A DNA stretch of 64,000 nt from Rhodothermaceae bacterium. Its GTDB lineage: Bacteria; Bacteroidota; Rhodothermia; Rhodothermales; Bin80. Positions 39,643 through 49,578 of this stretch are shown one piece after another. Position numbers and translations under genes: made by a program. The stretch lies in contig VXLY01000078.1 in NCBI GenBank assembly GCA_009841335.1, positions 1-64,000 of the forward strand, read 5' to 3'. Numbering within the stretch: position 1 is the stretch's first letter; the number at the start of each line of letters is the position of its first letter. A model generated the notes under the pieces. That model did no database searches. It was not told the origin of the DNA and was given only the letters and a program-made list of their open reading frames with translations.

Positions 39643-41097
39643 TTAAAGCCACGAACCGGTGTGCTCGCCTATATGAAGTTGAACAGTTTTGAGCTCTGTA
39701 AATTCGTCAGTAGAAAACCGTCCTAACTCACGACCCAGCCCACTGTCTCCATAGCCACCAAAGGGAAGTTCTGGGTACCCATCCATAAAACAGTTGATCC
39801 ATATGGTACCTGCGCGGATTTTGCGGCTGACCTCAAATGCAGAATCTACATTGGAGGTCCATAAGCCGGCGCTGAGTCCATAGAGAGTATCGTTAGCGAT
39901 CTGGATAGCTTCCTCTTTTGTTTTGAATGTCAAAATTGACAGTACCGGTCCAAATATTTCTTCCCGTGCGATAGCCATCTCTGGCGTCACTCCGTCAAAC
40001 ACGGTAGGTTCAAAGAATCTTCCGGTGGGCGTTGGGATGCCTTGCCCACCGAGGCGCAGCCGAGAACCGCACGCTCTACCGTTGCTCACATAGCTTCGGA
40101 TCTTCTCCAGTTGAGGGATATTGATGATGGCTCCAACCTTGGTGGCGGGGTCAAGCGGGTCGCCAACGGGTATGGTACGTGCCAATTCAATCACACGTTC
40201 GGTGAATTCCTGGGCAATACGCTCGTCCAGCAGCAGTCGACTGCCGCTGTTGCAACACTCTCCCATATTGAAGTAGACGCCAAACACGACTGGATCCAGT
40301 GCAGCATCCAGATCTGCGTCGGCAAATATGATATGGGGGTTCTTCCCTCCGAGCTCAAGAGAGCAGCGTTTTAGATTCCTGCTCGCTGTGGCAGCCACTT
40401 GGCGCCCCACGGCAGTTGATCCCGTGAATGAGATTACATCAATATCAGGATGCTCGGACAAGCGACTTCCTACTGATACCCCCAAACCGGTGACGACGTT
40501 GATCACGCCTGCCGGAACGCCAGCTTCATGTGCCAGCGCAGCCAATTGCAGCGTGGTGCCTGGCGTCAGCTCGCTGGGTTTAATCACAGCGGTACAGCCT
40601 ACAGACAACGCAAATGGCAATTTCTGGCTGATGATGAGCAGCGGAAAATTCCACGGCGTAATCATGCCTACCACCCCCGCAGGTTCGCGCAGAACCAGTC
40701 CGAGTTTGTTTTCGCCAAGGCTGTTGTAAGCTTCGCCAGTGGTATGACGGGCGAGCGTTGCTGCATAGCGCCACAGATCGGCCGCGGCACTCATTTCTGC
40801 TTTGGCCTGCGTAATAGGCTTCCCGCTCTCAAGCGTTTCCAGTCTGGCCAGATCATCGTTATGCGCATCAATCAGGTCCGCCGTGGCATTCAGGATGCTG
40901 GCACGCTCCTGTCCAGACATTCGGGGCCACGGTCCGGCATCAAAGGCAGTGCGTGCCGCCTGCACCGCCTTATCAATATCCGAGGCGGTCCCGAGTGCGT
41001 AGTCCCCGACAGTAGTATCGTGCGCCGGGCTCACGGTTGTGAACCGATCCCCAATCTCTGAGCGAGTGTTCTTTCCTCCTATCCAGTGATGCACCAT
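39643..41097 (-). CDS. Aldehyde dehydrogenase
   Basis: 484 aa, ITPWNFPLLI, FTGSTAVGRQ, LELGGKNPHIIFADAD, GECCNSGSRLL. Confidence 0.95.
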   Translation of the reverse strand: MVHHWIGGKNTRSEIGDRFTTVSPAHDTTVGDYALGTASDIDKAVQAARTAFDAGPWPRMSGQERASILNATADLIDAHNDDLARLETLESGKPITQAKAEMSAAADLWRYAATLARHTTGEAYNSLGENKLGLVLREPAGVVGMITPWNFPLLIISQKLPFALSVGCTAVIKPSELTPGTTLQLAALAHEAGVPAGVINVVTGLGVSVGSRLSEHPDIDVISFTGSTAVGRQVAATASRNLKRCSLELGGKNPHIIFADADLDAALDPVVFGVYFNMGECCNSGSRLLLDERIAQEFTERVIELARTIPVGDPLDPATKVGAIINIPQLEKIRSYVSNGRACGSRLRLGGQGIPTPTGRFFEPTVFDGVTPEMAIAREEIFGPVLSILTFKTKEEAIQIANDTLYGLSAGLWTSNVDSAFEVSRKIRAGTIWINCFMDGYPELPFGGYGDSGLGRELGRFSTDEFTELKTVQLHIGEHTGSWL

Positions 41098-42686
41098 TAG
41101 CCTGGCTCTCTGATCATGGCAGCTCCTTTTTCACCAATCATAATGGAGGTTGCCTGTGTGTTTCCGCTGATTAGGCGGGGCATGATAGAGGCGTCAATCA
41201 CGCGAAGTGCCTGAATCCCCCGTACACGAAGCTGTGTGTCTACTACGGCCTCGTCGTCGGTCCCCATCTTGCAGGACCCAACAGGATGATAATCATTTTT
41301 AGCCCATTTTCGGATATACGCCCCAATTTCTTCCTCACTCTGCGCTTCCGGTCCAGGCAGGATCTCCTTATCAATGTATTGACGGAAAGAAGGCGCACCC
41401 AATATGCGCCGTCCCCATTTGAATCCTTCCATGGACACGCTAAGATCATTGGGGTCATCCAGGAAATTAGGATCAATTGCGGGATCATCAAACGGATCAC
41501 TGCTGCGCAGTGTAATGGATCCAATGCTGCGCGGACGCAGATTACAGGTATTGATGGTTAAGCCATGCCCCTTGATAGTCATGCGGCCATGGTCTACCAC
41601 ATATGCGGGCAGGCAGTGAATCTGTATATCAGGTGATCGGACTTCAGGAGAGCTTTTGAGGAAACAGCCAGCTTCACATACCGAGGCGGTCACTGGTCCG
41701 GTCTTGTACAGGAGATATTGAATACCATGTAGGAGTGCCCTATTCCAGCGGTCGTGTCCGTTATAGCTGATTGGTTTACTGGAAGATGCAGCCAGGTATA
41801 CATCCATGTGATCCTGGAAATTTCTGCCAACGCCCGGCAGGTTGTGTTCTACGGTAATTCCAAGCGCTTTCAATTCATCTGCAGGCCCGACGCCAGACAA
41901 CAGCAGAATCTTCGGAGAGTTGACTGCTCCGCCGCTGAGAATTACCTCCCGCTCTGCATGAGCCTGGACGCGCTTACCGTTTTGTATGTACTCAATTCCG
42001 GTAGCACGCCCTTTTGCAAGAAGCACGCGTGTTGCAATTGCCCGGGTTTGAATGGTAAGATTCGGTCTGGGCGGGCGCAGAAACGCGGTTGCCGCACTTT
42101 CCCGGCGCACATTTCTCTGTGTGACCTGGTAATAACTCACGCCAGACTGGCGAGCACCGTTCAAGTCGGGGTTATAGGGGATACCGACCTCTTGTGCCGA
42201 TCTGACGAACGCGCGCGTAAGCAGATTCGACTGAACCTGATCTGCAACATTTAGTGGACCACCTCGCCCATGGTACTCGTCCACAAAACGTTCGTTATTC
42301 TCGGACTTCTTGAAATATGGAAGCACATCTGTATACCCCCACCCATCGCAGCCCAGTTCACGCCACTCTTCGTAGTCCAGGCGATGTCCCCGGATGTAGA
42401 TCATGGCGTTAATCGATGTACTGCCCCCCAGTGTGCGTCCCTGAGGATAGTGCATTTCACGGTTGTTCAAACGTTTCTGGGGCACGGTCTTGAAGCACCA
42501 GTTCACATTTTTTCCGGTGAGCTTGGCGAAACCCGCAGGCAGGTGGATGAGCGGAGACCGATCAGGGGGGCCAGCCTCAAGCAATAGTACCCGGGTATGT
42601 TGTTCTTCGGCAAGACGGTGAGCTACGACACATCCTGCGGCACCCGCCCCAACAATCACATAATCAAACGCACGCTGACGTAGCAT
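41097..42686 (-). CDS. GMC family oxidoreductase (choline dehydrogenase-like)
   Basis: YVIVGAGAAGCVVAHRLAE, GRTLGGSTSINAMIYIRGH, DASIMPRLISGNTQATSIMIGEK; start set at ATG 42686 rather than ORF start 42884. Confidence 0.95.
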   Translation of the reverse strand: MLRQRAFDYVIVGAGAAGCVVAHRLAEEQHTRVLLLEAGPPDRSPLIHLPAGFAKLTGKNVNWCFKTVPQKRLNNREMHYPQGRTLGGSTSINAMIYIRGHRLDYEEWRELGCDGWGYTDVLPYFKKSENNERFVDEYHGRGGPLNVADQVQSNLLTRAFVRSAQEVGIPYNPDLNGARQSGVSYYQVTQRNVRRESAATAFLRPPRPNLTIQTRAIATRVLLAKGRATGIEYIQNGKRVQAHAEREVILSGGAVNSPKILLLSGVGPADELKALGITVEHNLPGVGRNFQDHMDVYLAASSSKPISYNGHDRWNRALLHGIQYLLYKTGPVTASVCEAGCFLKSSPEVRSPDIQIHCLPAYVVDHGRMTIKGHGLTINTCNLRPRSIGSITLRSSDPFDDPAIDPNFLDDPNDLSVSMEGFKWGRRILGAPSFRQYIDKEILPGPEAQSEEEIGAYIRKWAKNDYHPVGSCKMGTDDEAVVDTQLRVRGIQALRVIDASIMPRLISGNTQATSIMIGEKGAAMIREPG

Positions 42687-42690
42687 AAAG

Positions 42691-43449
42691 TCAGGTCCCT
42701 TTATAGTCAGGTTTTCGGCGCTCAGAGAAGCTCTGTACACCTTCCTGACCATCGTCCGTAAATGCGCTGAGAGCGCCCGCAATAGATTCAAGGGGTGCAC
42801 AGTCGGCATCCAAGAGCTGTTTGGACATCTGTACAGCGATGGGAGCATTACTAGAGATAGTAGCAACCAGCTCATCTGCTGCATGAGATAATCGATCGGG
42901 TGAACACACCTTGGTTACGAGTCCCCACGCGAGGGCAGTCTGCGCATCAATAGACTCCCCGGTAAGGATCATCATTTTGGCACGAGCAATCCCAATTATG
43001 TTCGCTAATCGGGCGGTTCCGCTCCAACCAGGCACTGCTGCGATCTTAACCTCAGGCATTGCAAAGGAAGCCGTACTTGCCGCGATGCGAATGTCGCATG
43101 CCAGAGCAAGCTCAAGTCCGCCTCCGAACGCATATCCGTTCATCAGCGCAATGACGGGCTGACGCAGGTTTGCGAGTCGCGAAAAAATTCGCTGTCCTCT
43201 GGGAATCCATTCGTTCCACATTCCGAGAGCATCCAATGCCCCCCATGCCTTGATGTCGGCACCTGCACAAAACGCCTTGTCTCCCGTTCCCGAAAGCGTA
43301 ACGACCCGAACTTTTCCGCTGGATTCGAGAGTGGCTAGGTGGGTCTCTAGAGTTTCCAGCATAGCGGGAGTAAGGGCGTTGCGTTTTGCTGGACGGTCAA
43401 GAGTCAGCTTTGCTACAGAATCGCAAATTTCGAGGTGGACGTTACTCAT
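42691..43449 (-). CDS. Enoyl-CoA hydratase/isomerase family protein
   Basis: 252 aa, AFCAGADIKAW, NGYAFGGGLELALACDIRIAA. Confidence 0.95.
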   Translation of the reverse strand: MSNVHLEICDSVAKLTLDRPAKRNALTPAMLETLETHLATLESSGKVRVVTLSGTGDKAFCAGADIKAWGALDALGMWNEWIPRGQRIFSRLANLRQPVIALMNGYAFGGGLELALACDIRIAASTASFAMPEVKIAAVPGWSGTARLANIIGIARAKMMILTGESIDAQTALAWGLVTKVCSPDRLSHAADELVATISSNAPIAVQMSKQLLDADCAPLESIAGALSAFTDDGQEGVQSFSERRKPDYKGT

Positions 43450-45028
43450 CTGCCCGAGAAAGTTGGAGGTTCATTGGTGCGGGATCAAATAATCGGGGAT
43501 CCATCACGCTCAGGGAGGGGCTGACCTTAAGCTTCAGGAGAGTCTGTGCCAGGACATCACGCTCGAGATCAACTCCTGGGGCTATCTCGGTCACGGTTAG
43601 TCCTTCGGGCAGAAGACGGAGCACACAGCGTTCAGTAATGTAGGTAACATGCTGCCTCAGTCGAAGAGCCCGGCGGCCGCTGAAAGAAACATGTTCTACA
43701 GTCGGCACCAGCTTCTGGATTTTGCCTTCCCTGAGAATGTTCAGTTTGCCTCCGTCAATGTTTAGCTGCAGTCCACCGGTTGTATATGTGCCGACAAACG
43801 TGAGATTGCGTGCACTGGCTGTGATGTCAATGAAGCCCCCCACGCCTGCGGTAACATGAGGACGGGCAGCAAGACGTGAGACATTGACGCATCCCTCGGC
43901 ACCGATTTGCATGAATGACAGCAGACTCTGGTCAAATCCGCCGCCGTGGAAATAAGTAAACTGATCAGGGGATGCGAGTATGGCCTGTGCACCTGAGGCA
44001 CACCCAAACTGAAAGTCCAGGAGGGGGATACCTCCGACGGCTCCTTGTTCAATGACCCAGGTCACGTCATCTGACAATCCTTCTTCCAACAGAATGCGGG
44101 GGACCTGCGCGCATACCCCAAAACCCAGATTGACCGCATCCCCCTGCTTCAATTCCATTGCAGCCCGACGCGCCATCGGTTTGTAGGCTCCCCAGGGCAT
44201 GAGATCGTAGGTGACCCCATTGGGGCGCTCCTCGCCGCTGATTGCCGGATCGTAGCCGGTGTTAGTGGTTTGCATCTGATCCGGCGCAGTGACCACATAG
44301 TCTACTACGACGCCGGGGACTCTGACCTCCTGGGACTTTAGTGTTCCAGAGTCCACCACGCGTTTGACCTGGGCAATTACAATGCCCCCATTGTTGTGAG
44401 CTGCAAGTGCCTGATCATATATGCCGAGAAAGCCTCCTTCATGCTCAGTGGCAATATTGCCATGCCCGTCGGCGGTGGTTCCCCTAATGATAGCCACATC
44501 AACGGGTATCGATCGGTAGAATAGCCATTCATCACCGTCAAAAGTAACCCGTTCAACGACATCTGGAGGGCTGCACTCATTCATCCGTGCACCAAGAAGT
44601 CGGGGATCAACAAACGTGTCCACTCCCACTTTGGTGAGTATTCCCGGTCTGTGCGCTGCAGCTTCGCGATGCATGTGGTACAGTACCCCACTGGGCAAGT
44701 TATAGGCCTCGACACGGTTTTCGCCGATCATTTGCCATATCCGGGGGGAGGGCATAGAGGAGGGTCCACTTGGCAGGGATCCGGCAACCACGCGTTTCAG
44801 CAGCCCATCATGGGCCAAGTGATCAATCCCGTCAATGCCATACATATCACCCGCTGCAATGGGATGAATCGTGGTCAGCCTGCGTGGGTGCCCTGTGCTG
44901 GCAAAGCGCTGGCCGATGGCAGACAACATGGCATCAGGACAGCCCAGACCACTTGAAGAGCTCACGGTCACTACCGCGTCATCTTTGATCTGTTTGGCAG
45001 CAAAAGTAGATGAGCAAAACTCAGGCAT
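43442..45028 (-). CDS. Acyl-CoA:acetate/3-ketoacid CoA-transferase
   Basis: 528 aa, VTVSSSSGLGCPDAMLSAIGQRF, VNLGFGVCAQVPRIL, VIEQGAVGGIP. Confidence 0.9.
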   Translation of the reverse strand: MPEFCSSTFAAKQIKDDAVVTVSSSSGLGCPDAMLSAIGQRFASTGHPRRLTTIHPIAAGDMYGIDGIDHLAHDGLLKRVVAGSLPSGPSSMPSPRIWQMIGENRVEAYNLPSGVLYHMHREAAAHRPGILTKVGVDTFVDPRLLGARMNECSPPDVVERVTFDGDEWLFYRSIPVDVAIIRGTTADGHGNIATEHEGGFLGIYDQALAAHNNGGIVIAQVKRVVDSGTLKSQEVRVPGVVVDYVVTAPDQMQTTNTGYDPAISGEERPNGVTYDLMPWGAYKPMARRAAMELKQGDAVNLGFGVCAQVPRILLEEGLSDDVTWVIEQGAVGGIPLLDFQFGCASGAQAILASPDQFTYFHGGGFDQSLLSFMQIGAEGCVNVSRLAARPHVTAGVGGFIDITASARNLTFVGTYTTGGLQLNIDGGKLNILREGKIQKLVPTVEHVSFSGRRALRLRQHVTYITERCVLRLLPEGLTVTEIAPGVDLERDVLAQTLLKLKVSPSLSVMDPRLFDPAPMNLQLSRADE

Positions 45029-46034
45029 ATGCTACTCTGACATGGGAGCCTGTCTGCGCGGCCTGTTCAACGGCCAAGGCAACCGCAAGCGAGCGAATGC
45101 CATCTTCAGCTGTTGCAGCCGGGGTTCCATTGCCCTGAACAGCATTATTGAAGCATTTTACTGCACGTTCGTAAAGATTGGTATGGGGTGGAAGCTCAAT
45201 GTACTCAATCTGATCACCACGGCGGAGCGTGATGTTTCCAACGGGCTGCTGCGTCATGACATCTTTGGCAATCAAAGATCCGTTGGTGCCATGAACCTCA
45301 AGTCCGGTTCCAGCGTGACCAATTACGAATGAGTCATGGAATTGGGCCAGTGTACCGTGGTTAAATCGCATAATACCCATCACAGTATCGGAGATGCCGT
45401 GTTCTCCGAGGCCCTGTGCCGAAGTTAATGCCGCCACGGATTCAACTTCATCATCCAAGATAAACCGAAGCGTATCTGTATCATGAACGGTTATGTCCAG
45501 GACCACTCCGGCTCCGGTTCCAGGGTCCTTGATTCGCCAAGTCTGCAAATGTGGAGGCAGCATCACGGCGTGGAATACCCGAACTGCGAGTGGCTGCCCG
45601 ATAGCACCGTCCTGGACAAGCTCGCGAAGTTTTCGGTGCGTGACAGCATTGCGCAGATGGTGATTGGTCCCCATGAGCACGCCCGCTCTTGTGCAGGTCT
45701 GTGCCATTTGCCGTGCGTCAGCAAGTGAGAGGGCAAGGGGTTTCTCGCAGAGAACATGTTTCTGGACAGCCGCAGCGGCCATTGTTTGCGGCTTATGTAG
45801 CTCATTGGTGGTCCCAATGTAAACCACGTCAATATCAGGGTCCGCCAAAAACGGAGAAAGATCGGTATAGGTGCGCGCTATACCGAATTGTGCTCTAAAA
45901 TCTTGTCCGCGCTGCTGAGATCGGCTCAGAATGGCGGTTACTTGACTTTCGGGGTTTGCGTTAATAGCATTGATCATCCACTCCTTGGCGATTGTGCTCG
46001 CACCGATGATTCCCCAGTTGATAGACGACTTCAC
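45021..46034 (-). CDS. Gfo/Idh/MocA family oxidoreductase
   Basis: 337 aa, INWGIIGASTIAKEWMINAI, HVLCEKPLALSLADARQM. Confidence 0.95.
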   Translation of the reverse strand: MKSSINWGIIGASTIAKEWMINAINANPESQVTAILSRSQQRGQDFRAQFGIARTYTDLSPFLADPDIDVVYIGTTNELHKPQTMAAAAVQKHVLCEKPLALSLADARQMAQTCTRAGVLMGTNHHLRNAVTHRKLRELVQDGAIGQPLAVRVFHAVMLPPHLQTWRIKDPGTGAGVVLDITVHDTDTLRFILDDEVESVAALTSAQGLGEHGISDTVMGIMRFNHGTLAQFHDSFVIGHAGTGLEVHGTNGSLIAKDVMTQQPVGNITLRRGDQIEYIELPPHTNLYERAVKCFNNAVQGNGTPAATAEDGIRSLAVALAVEQAAQTGSHVRVAYA

Positions 46035-46312
46035 CCTACTTTTTATGGTTATGATTGGGAGTTCAAATGAATTTAACTAATCAGATTCAATCAACGTACA
46101 TGCACAGGTAGATCGTAGGTCCTTGGATTCTGGATAAGTCTCTTCTCTTCGTGGTATAACCGCGGAGTTTTTGGGGGACAGTCGATTTATTAACGGCTGT
46201 GATGATCTCCGACTAGCACATCGTGGGTGCCTAAATATATTGCAAGGTAGTCTGCGCAGGACCGCAGGATTTTTGTGAATAAATTGCCAAGTGATAGCCT
46301 TCGAGTTGGCCG

Positions 46313-47062
46313 ATGAATATAGCCGTATGTATTAAGCAGACCGCGGATACTGAATCCCGGCCAACATTGGCCCCTGATGGGTCCAGTGTTGCGGAAGAGG
46401 GTCTCGTCTGGATAATAAACCCGCATGACGAGTCTGCCATTGAGGTAGCGGTGCGTCTGCGTGATGAGCAGGGTGGTACGGTCACGCTCGTTGCCCTTGG
46501 ACCGGACCGCGTAGAAAGCGCACTAAGGCAGGGCTTGGCTATGGGGGCGGATTTTGCAGTACATCTCGAGTGTGATTCCATACCTGATGATCCAAAGATT
46601 GTCGCGGGCGCGCTCGCAAACACGATCCGCACGCGTGATTTTGACCTGGTTCTGACGGGTGAGGTCGCCATTGATTCTGCAGGAGCTCAAGTCCCGCAAC
46701 GGTTAGGAGTACTGCTGAGTTGGCCGTGCGTTACGGGAGTGGAAGAACTGAAAGTAACCTCAAATGGATTGACCGCCCGTCACCCTGTTGAGCAAGGTGA
46801 CGAAATCCACAGATGCAATCTGCCAGCAATTGTCGGCATCAATAGGAGGATTGGTGAACCGCGTTACCCGTCCTTCAGGGGCATTATGAAGGCAAAGCGT
46901 AAATCCATAGAAAAAGAGGAGGCTGCACTTGAAGCTGCGCAGCTTCAGATTGCGTCACTGGCCTTGCCTGCATCAAGGTTGGAAGGTAAAATTCTGGATT
47001 ACACAGATGGGGCTGCAGAAAGAGTCATCGCACTCTTGCGTGAGGAGGCAAAAGTTATCTGA
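46313..47062 (+). CDS. etfB: Electron transfer flavoprotein beta subunit
   Basis: 249 aa, MNIAVCIKQTADTE, INPHDESAIEVAVRLRDEQGGTVTLVALGP. Confidence 0.95.
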   Translation: MNIAVCIKQTADTESRPTLAPDGSSVAEEGLVWIINPHDESAIEVAVRLRDEQGGTVTLVALGPDRVESALRQGLAMGADFAVHLECDSIPDDPKIVAGALANTIRTRDFDLVLTGEVAIDSAGAQVPQRLGVLLSWPCVTGVEELKVTSNGLTARHPVEQGDEIHRCNLPAIVGINRRIGEPRYPSFRGIMKAKRKSIEKEEAALEAAQLQIASLALPASRLEGKILDYTDGAAERVIALLREEAKVI

Positions 47063-47067
47063 CCCAA

Positions 47068-48021
47068 ATGATCAAAGTTCTGGTTATAGCGGAATCAAAC
47101 GGAGATCGCCTGACCGTATCCACTCTGGAGGTATGCAGGGCGGCGTCCGAATTATCAACACGCTTGGGTGGTCACTGGGGGATGCTGGTTGATCAACGGG
47201 CCGCCGGAGCCGCCAGCGAAATAGCGCCGGAGGTATCTGTCTATGATCTGCAAGGCGTAGAATATGTCGGTCCTGAGATGTTGACTGATATCGCGGCTTC
47301 GGTCGCAAGGGGAGCGGAAATGGTCGTCATGCCGGCCACATCAACAGGCAAGGATGTGATGGGGCGACTGGCACAGAAGCTTGATGCTCCACTTGCACAG
47401 GACTGTACGGGTTTTGAGGTGATCGCGGGTAGCCCTGTTTTCAAACGAGCATTGTACGGGGGGAAGGTGATCGCCGACGTAAAGCTGTCCGGAGAGCTTA
47501 CTCTGGTCAGTTTTCGACCAAGATCATATGAACCAGTCCTGCAGTCAGATGAAGTCGTGAAAGCACACCCATGTGAGTTGCGCCTGCCAGAGTTAATGGC
47601 TGCGGTCACACTTCAGGAGAAAGCTTCTAGTGAGCGTCCTGACGTGACGGAAGCCTCAATTGTAGTTAGCGGAGGCCGGGGTCTGCAGGGACCGGAGAAC
47701 TGGCATGTACTGGAAGATCTGCTGGATGCACTAGGTCCAGATGCTGCCTTGGGCTGTTCACGTCCGGTGAGTGATGAGAATTGGCGCCCGCACAGCGAAC
47801 ATGTGGGCCAGACAGGTCGTGCGGTTGCTCCCGATCTGTACATCGCAGTGGGAATTTCGGGGGCAACACAGCATGTAGCTGGGATTGTCCGATCAAAGTG
47901 TATTCTTGCAATCAACAAGGATCCCGCGGCCCCGATATTCAAAGTTGCCGATTATGGCATCGTCGGAGATTTGTTTGAAGTCGTTCCGGCACTTGCAGCC
48001 GCCATTCGCAGTGGAAAGTAG
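47068..48021 (+). CDS. etfA: Electron transfer flavoprotein alpha subunit
   Basis: 317 aa, VVSGGRGLQGPENWHVLEDLLDALG, LYIAVGISGATQHVAGI, INKDPAAPIFKVADYGIVGD. Confidence 0.96.
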   Translation: MIKVLVIAESNGDRLTVSTLEVCRAASELSTRLGGHWGMLVDQRAAGAASEIAPEVSVYDLQGVEYVGPEMLTDIAASVARGAEMVVMPATSTGKDVMGRLAQKLDAPLAQDCTGFEVIAGSPVFKRALYGGKVIADVKLSGELTLVSFRPRSYEPVLQSDEVVKAHPCELRLPELMAAVTLQEKASSERPDVTEASIVVSGGRGLQGPENWHVLEDLLDALGPDAALGCSRPVSDENWRPHSEHVGQTGRAVAPDLYIAVGISGATQHVAGIVRSKCILAINKDPAAPIFKVADYGIVGDLFEVVPALAAAIRSGK

Positions 48022-48124
48022 CCTTGTTTGTTGGCTGCGGAGGATCATGTCTGGCCGGTCTACCCAGGGATCAGCGGCAACAGTCGACGCTTATCCTGTC
48101 AAAAGGTGAAGCCGGGTCGTCTGC

Positions 48125-49228
48125 TCAATTGAGCAGTAGGCCAAGGAGTGCGCCGCCTGCGACAAGCCAGACCGCATTTACCCTAAAGCGAAGGCTCGCT
48201 ACTGCCGCAACCAGAAAGATCACCACAGGTGCCCAGCCGGTCAATACACTAATCCCTAATCGTATGGTCACGACCAGCATTAGTGCAACTGCACTGACGT
48301 TCACTGCGTCCAGGAATGATCCCATGAGCATTGACTTCCGCAGTCGGGGGATGAGGGGATTCAGTATGCTGACAAAAACAAAGGACGGTAGGAAGATCGC
48401 TAAAGTAGCTATCACGCCGCCCTGCCAGCCCCCTAGGAAAACGCCAATAAACGTCGCGGTAGTGAGTACAGGTCCCGGTGTGAATTGACCGATAGCTACA
48501 GCGTCCAGCAGCTGCTGTTCGGTCAGCCAGCCATAGGTCTGTACCAGCCCTCCTTCCAGAAAGGCGATAAGGACATAACCACTCCCGTACAGTACGGCCC
48601 CAACCTTGAGGAAGAACCACCCCAGAGTCCAGATGCTGTACTCCACTTTGGGAGTTTGAAGGAATCCAACAATAAAAGGTAGGAGTCCAAAGGCTGCCAG
48701 ACGGCGACGCCACACGTAGAGCCCCCCCAAACCGAGTAGCCCCCCACCCAGCATAGCAAGCACCTCATTGACCCCTAGTAGCAACGCTACAGAGACGACG
48801 GCACCGATAGGGACCAGTGCCCAGGCCTTGACGGCAGATTTACCTAAACGCCACAACGCCCCCAGGATGATTGCAAGCACAGCAGGCTTAATGCCGCGCA
48901 GGAATGGTTCGACCTCCGGCACTTCACCGTACGTGGCGTACAGCCACCCGAGCACGCCAGTCATCAGCGCTGCGGGGAGGATGAAGCAGAGGCCTGCAAC
49001 GACAAGCCCCCCAAATCCGCGCCGTTCATAGCCGACATGCATGGCCATTTCCGTGGAGTTTGGGCCGGGGATCAGGTTGGTTGCCCCAACCAGATCCAGG
49101 AAGTGTTCCCGGGTAAGCCATTTGCGTCGGGTGACCACCTCGTCATCAATCATTGCGATGACTGCCGCAGGTCCTCCAAACCCGATAAAACCTAACTTCA
49201 GAAACAGTCGTACCAGTTCACCCATCAC
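48125..49228 (-). CDS. chrA: ChrA family chromate transporter
   Basis: 367 aa, FLKLGFIGFGGPAAVIAMIDDEVV, GATNLIPGPNSTEMAMHVG, QFTPGPVLTTATFIG. Confidence 0.93.
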   Translation of the reverse strand: MMGELVRLFLKLGFIGFGGPAAVIAMIDDEVVTRRKWLTREHFLDLVGATNLIPGPNSTEMAMHVGYERRGFGGLVVAGLCFILPAALMTGVLGWLYATYGEVPEVEPFLRGIKPAVLAIILGALWRLGKSAVKAWALVPIGAVVSVALLLGVNEVLAMLGGGLLGLGGLYVWRRRLAAFGLLPFIVGFLQTPKVEYSIWTLGWFFLKVGAVLYGSGYVLIAFLEGGLVQTYGWLTEQQLLDAVAIGQFTPGPVLTTATFIGVFLGGWQGGVIATLAIFLPSFVFVSILNPLIPRLRKSMLMGSFLDAVNVSAVALMLVVTIRLGISVLTGWAPVVIFLVAAVASLRFRVNAVWLVAGGALLGLLLN

Positions 49229-49242
49229 AGGGTCTTGATTTC

Positions 49243-49578
49243 ATGTCCAGAAAGATAGAGATCAATTACGACGATCAATGCGTCTTTTGTCAGCGTTCGG
49301 TCAACTGGCTTCGTAAACGTGACCGTAGGGGTCGTTTTTCATATGCCGCGCTTCCGCCTGGGGCTTCATGCGTAACTCTTCGTGATGAGGCGGGAACATC
49401 GAAGGCTTCCACTGCCGCACTGCGTGCATTGCGTCATCTGGGAGGCGGATGGCGGATAACAGCGAACGTATTGCTGATCATCCCACGACCAATCCGTGAT
49501 GCAGTTTACCAGGTTATCGCCCGTAACCGGCGTCGAAAGATCACTGAGCGCGAAGCAACTCAAAGTAGCGCTGAATAA
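49243..49578 (+). CDS. DCC (DUF393) family thiol-disulfide oxidoreductase-like protein
   Basis: 111 aa, INYDDQCVFCQRSVNWLRKRD. Confidence 0.88.
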   Translation: MSRKIEINYDDQCVFCQRSVNWLRKRDRRGRFSYAALPPGASCVTLRDEAGTSKASTAALRALRHLGGGWRITANVLLIIPRPIRDAVYQVIARNRRRKITEREATQSSAE

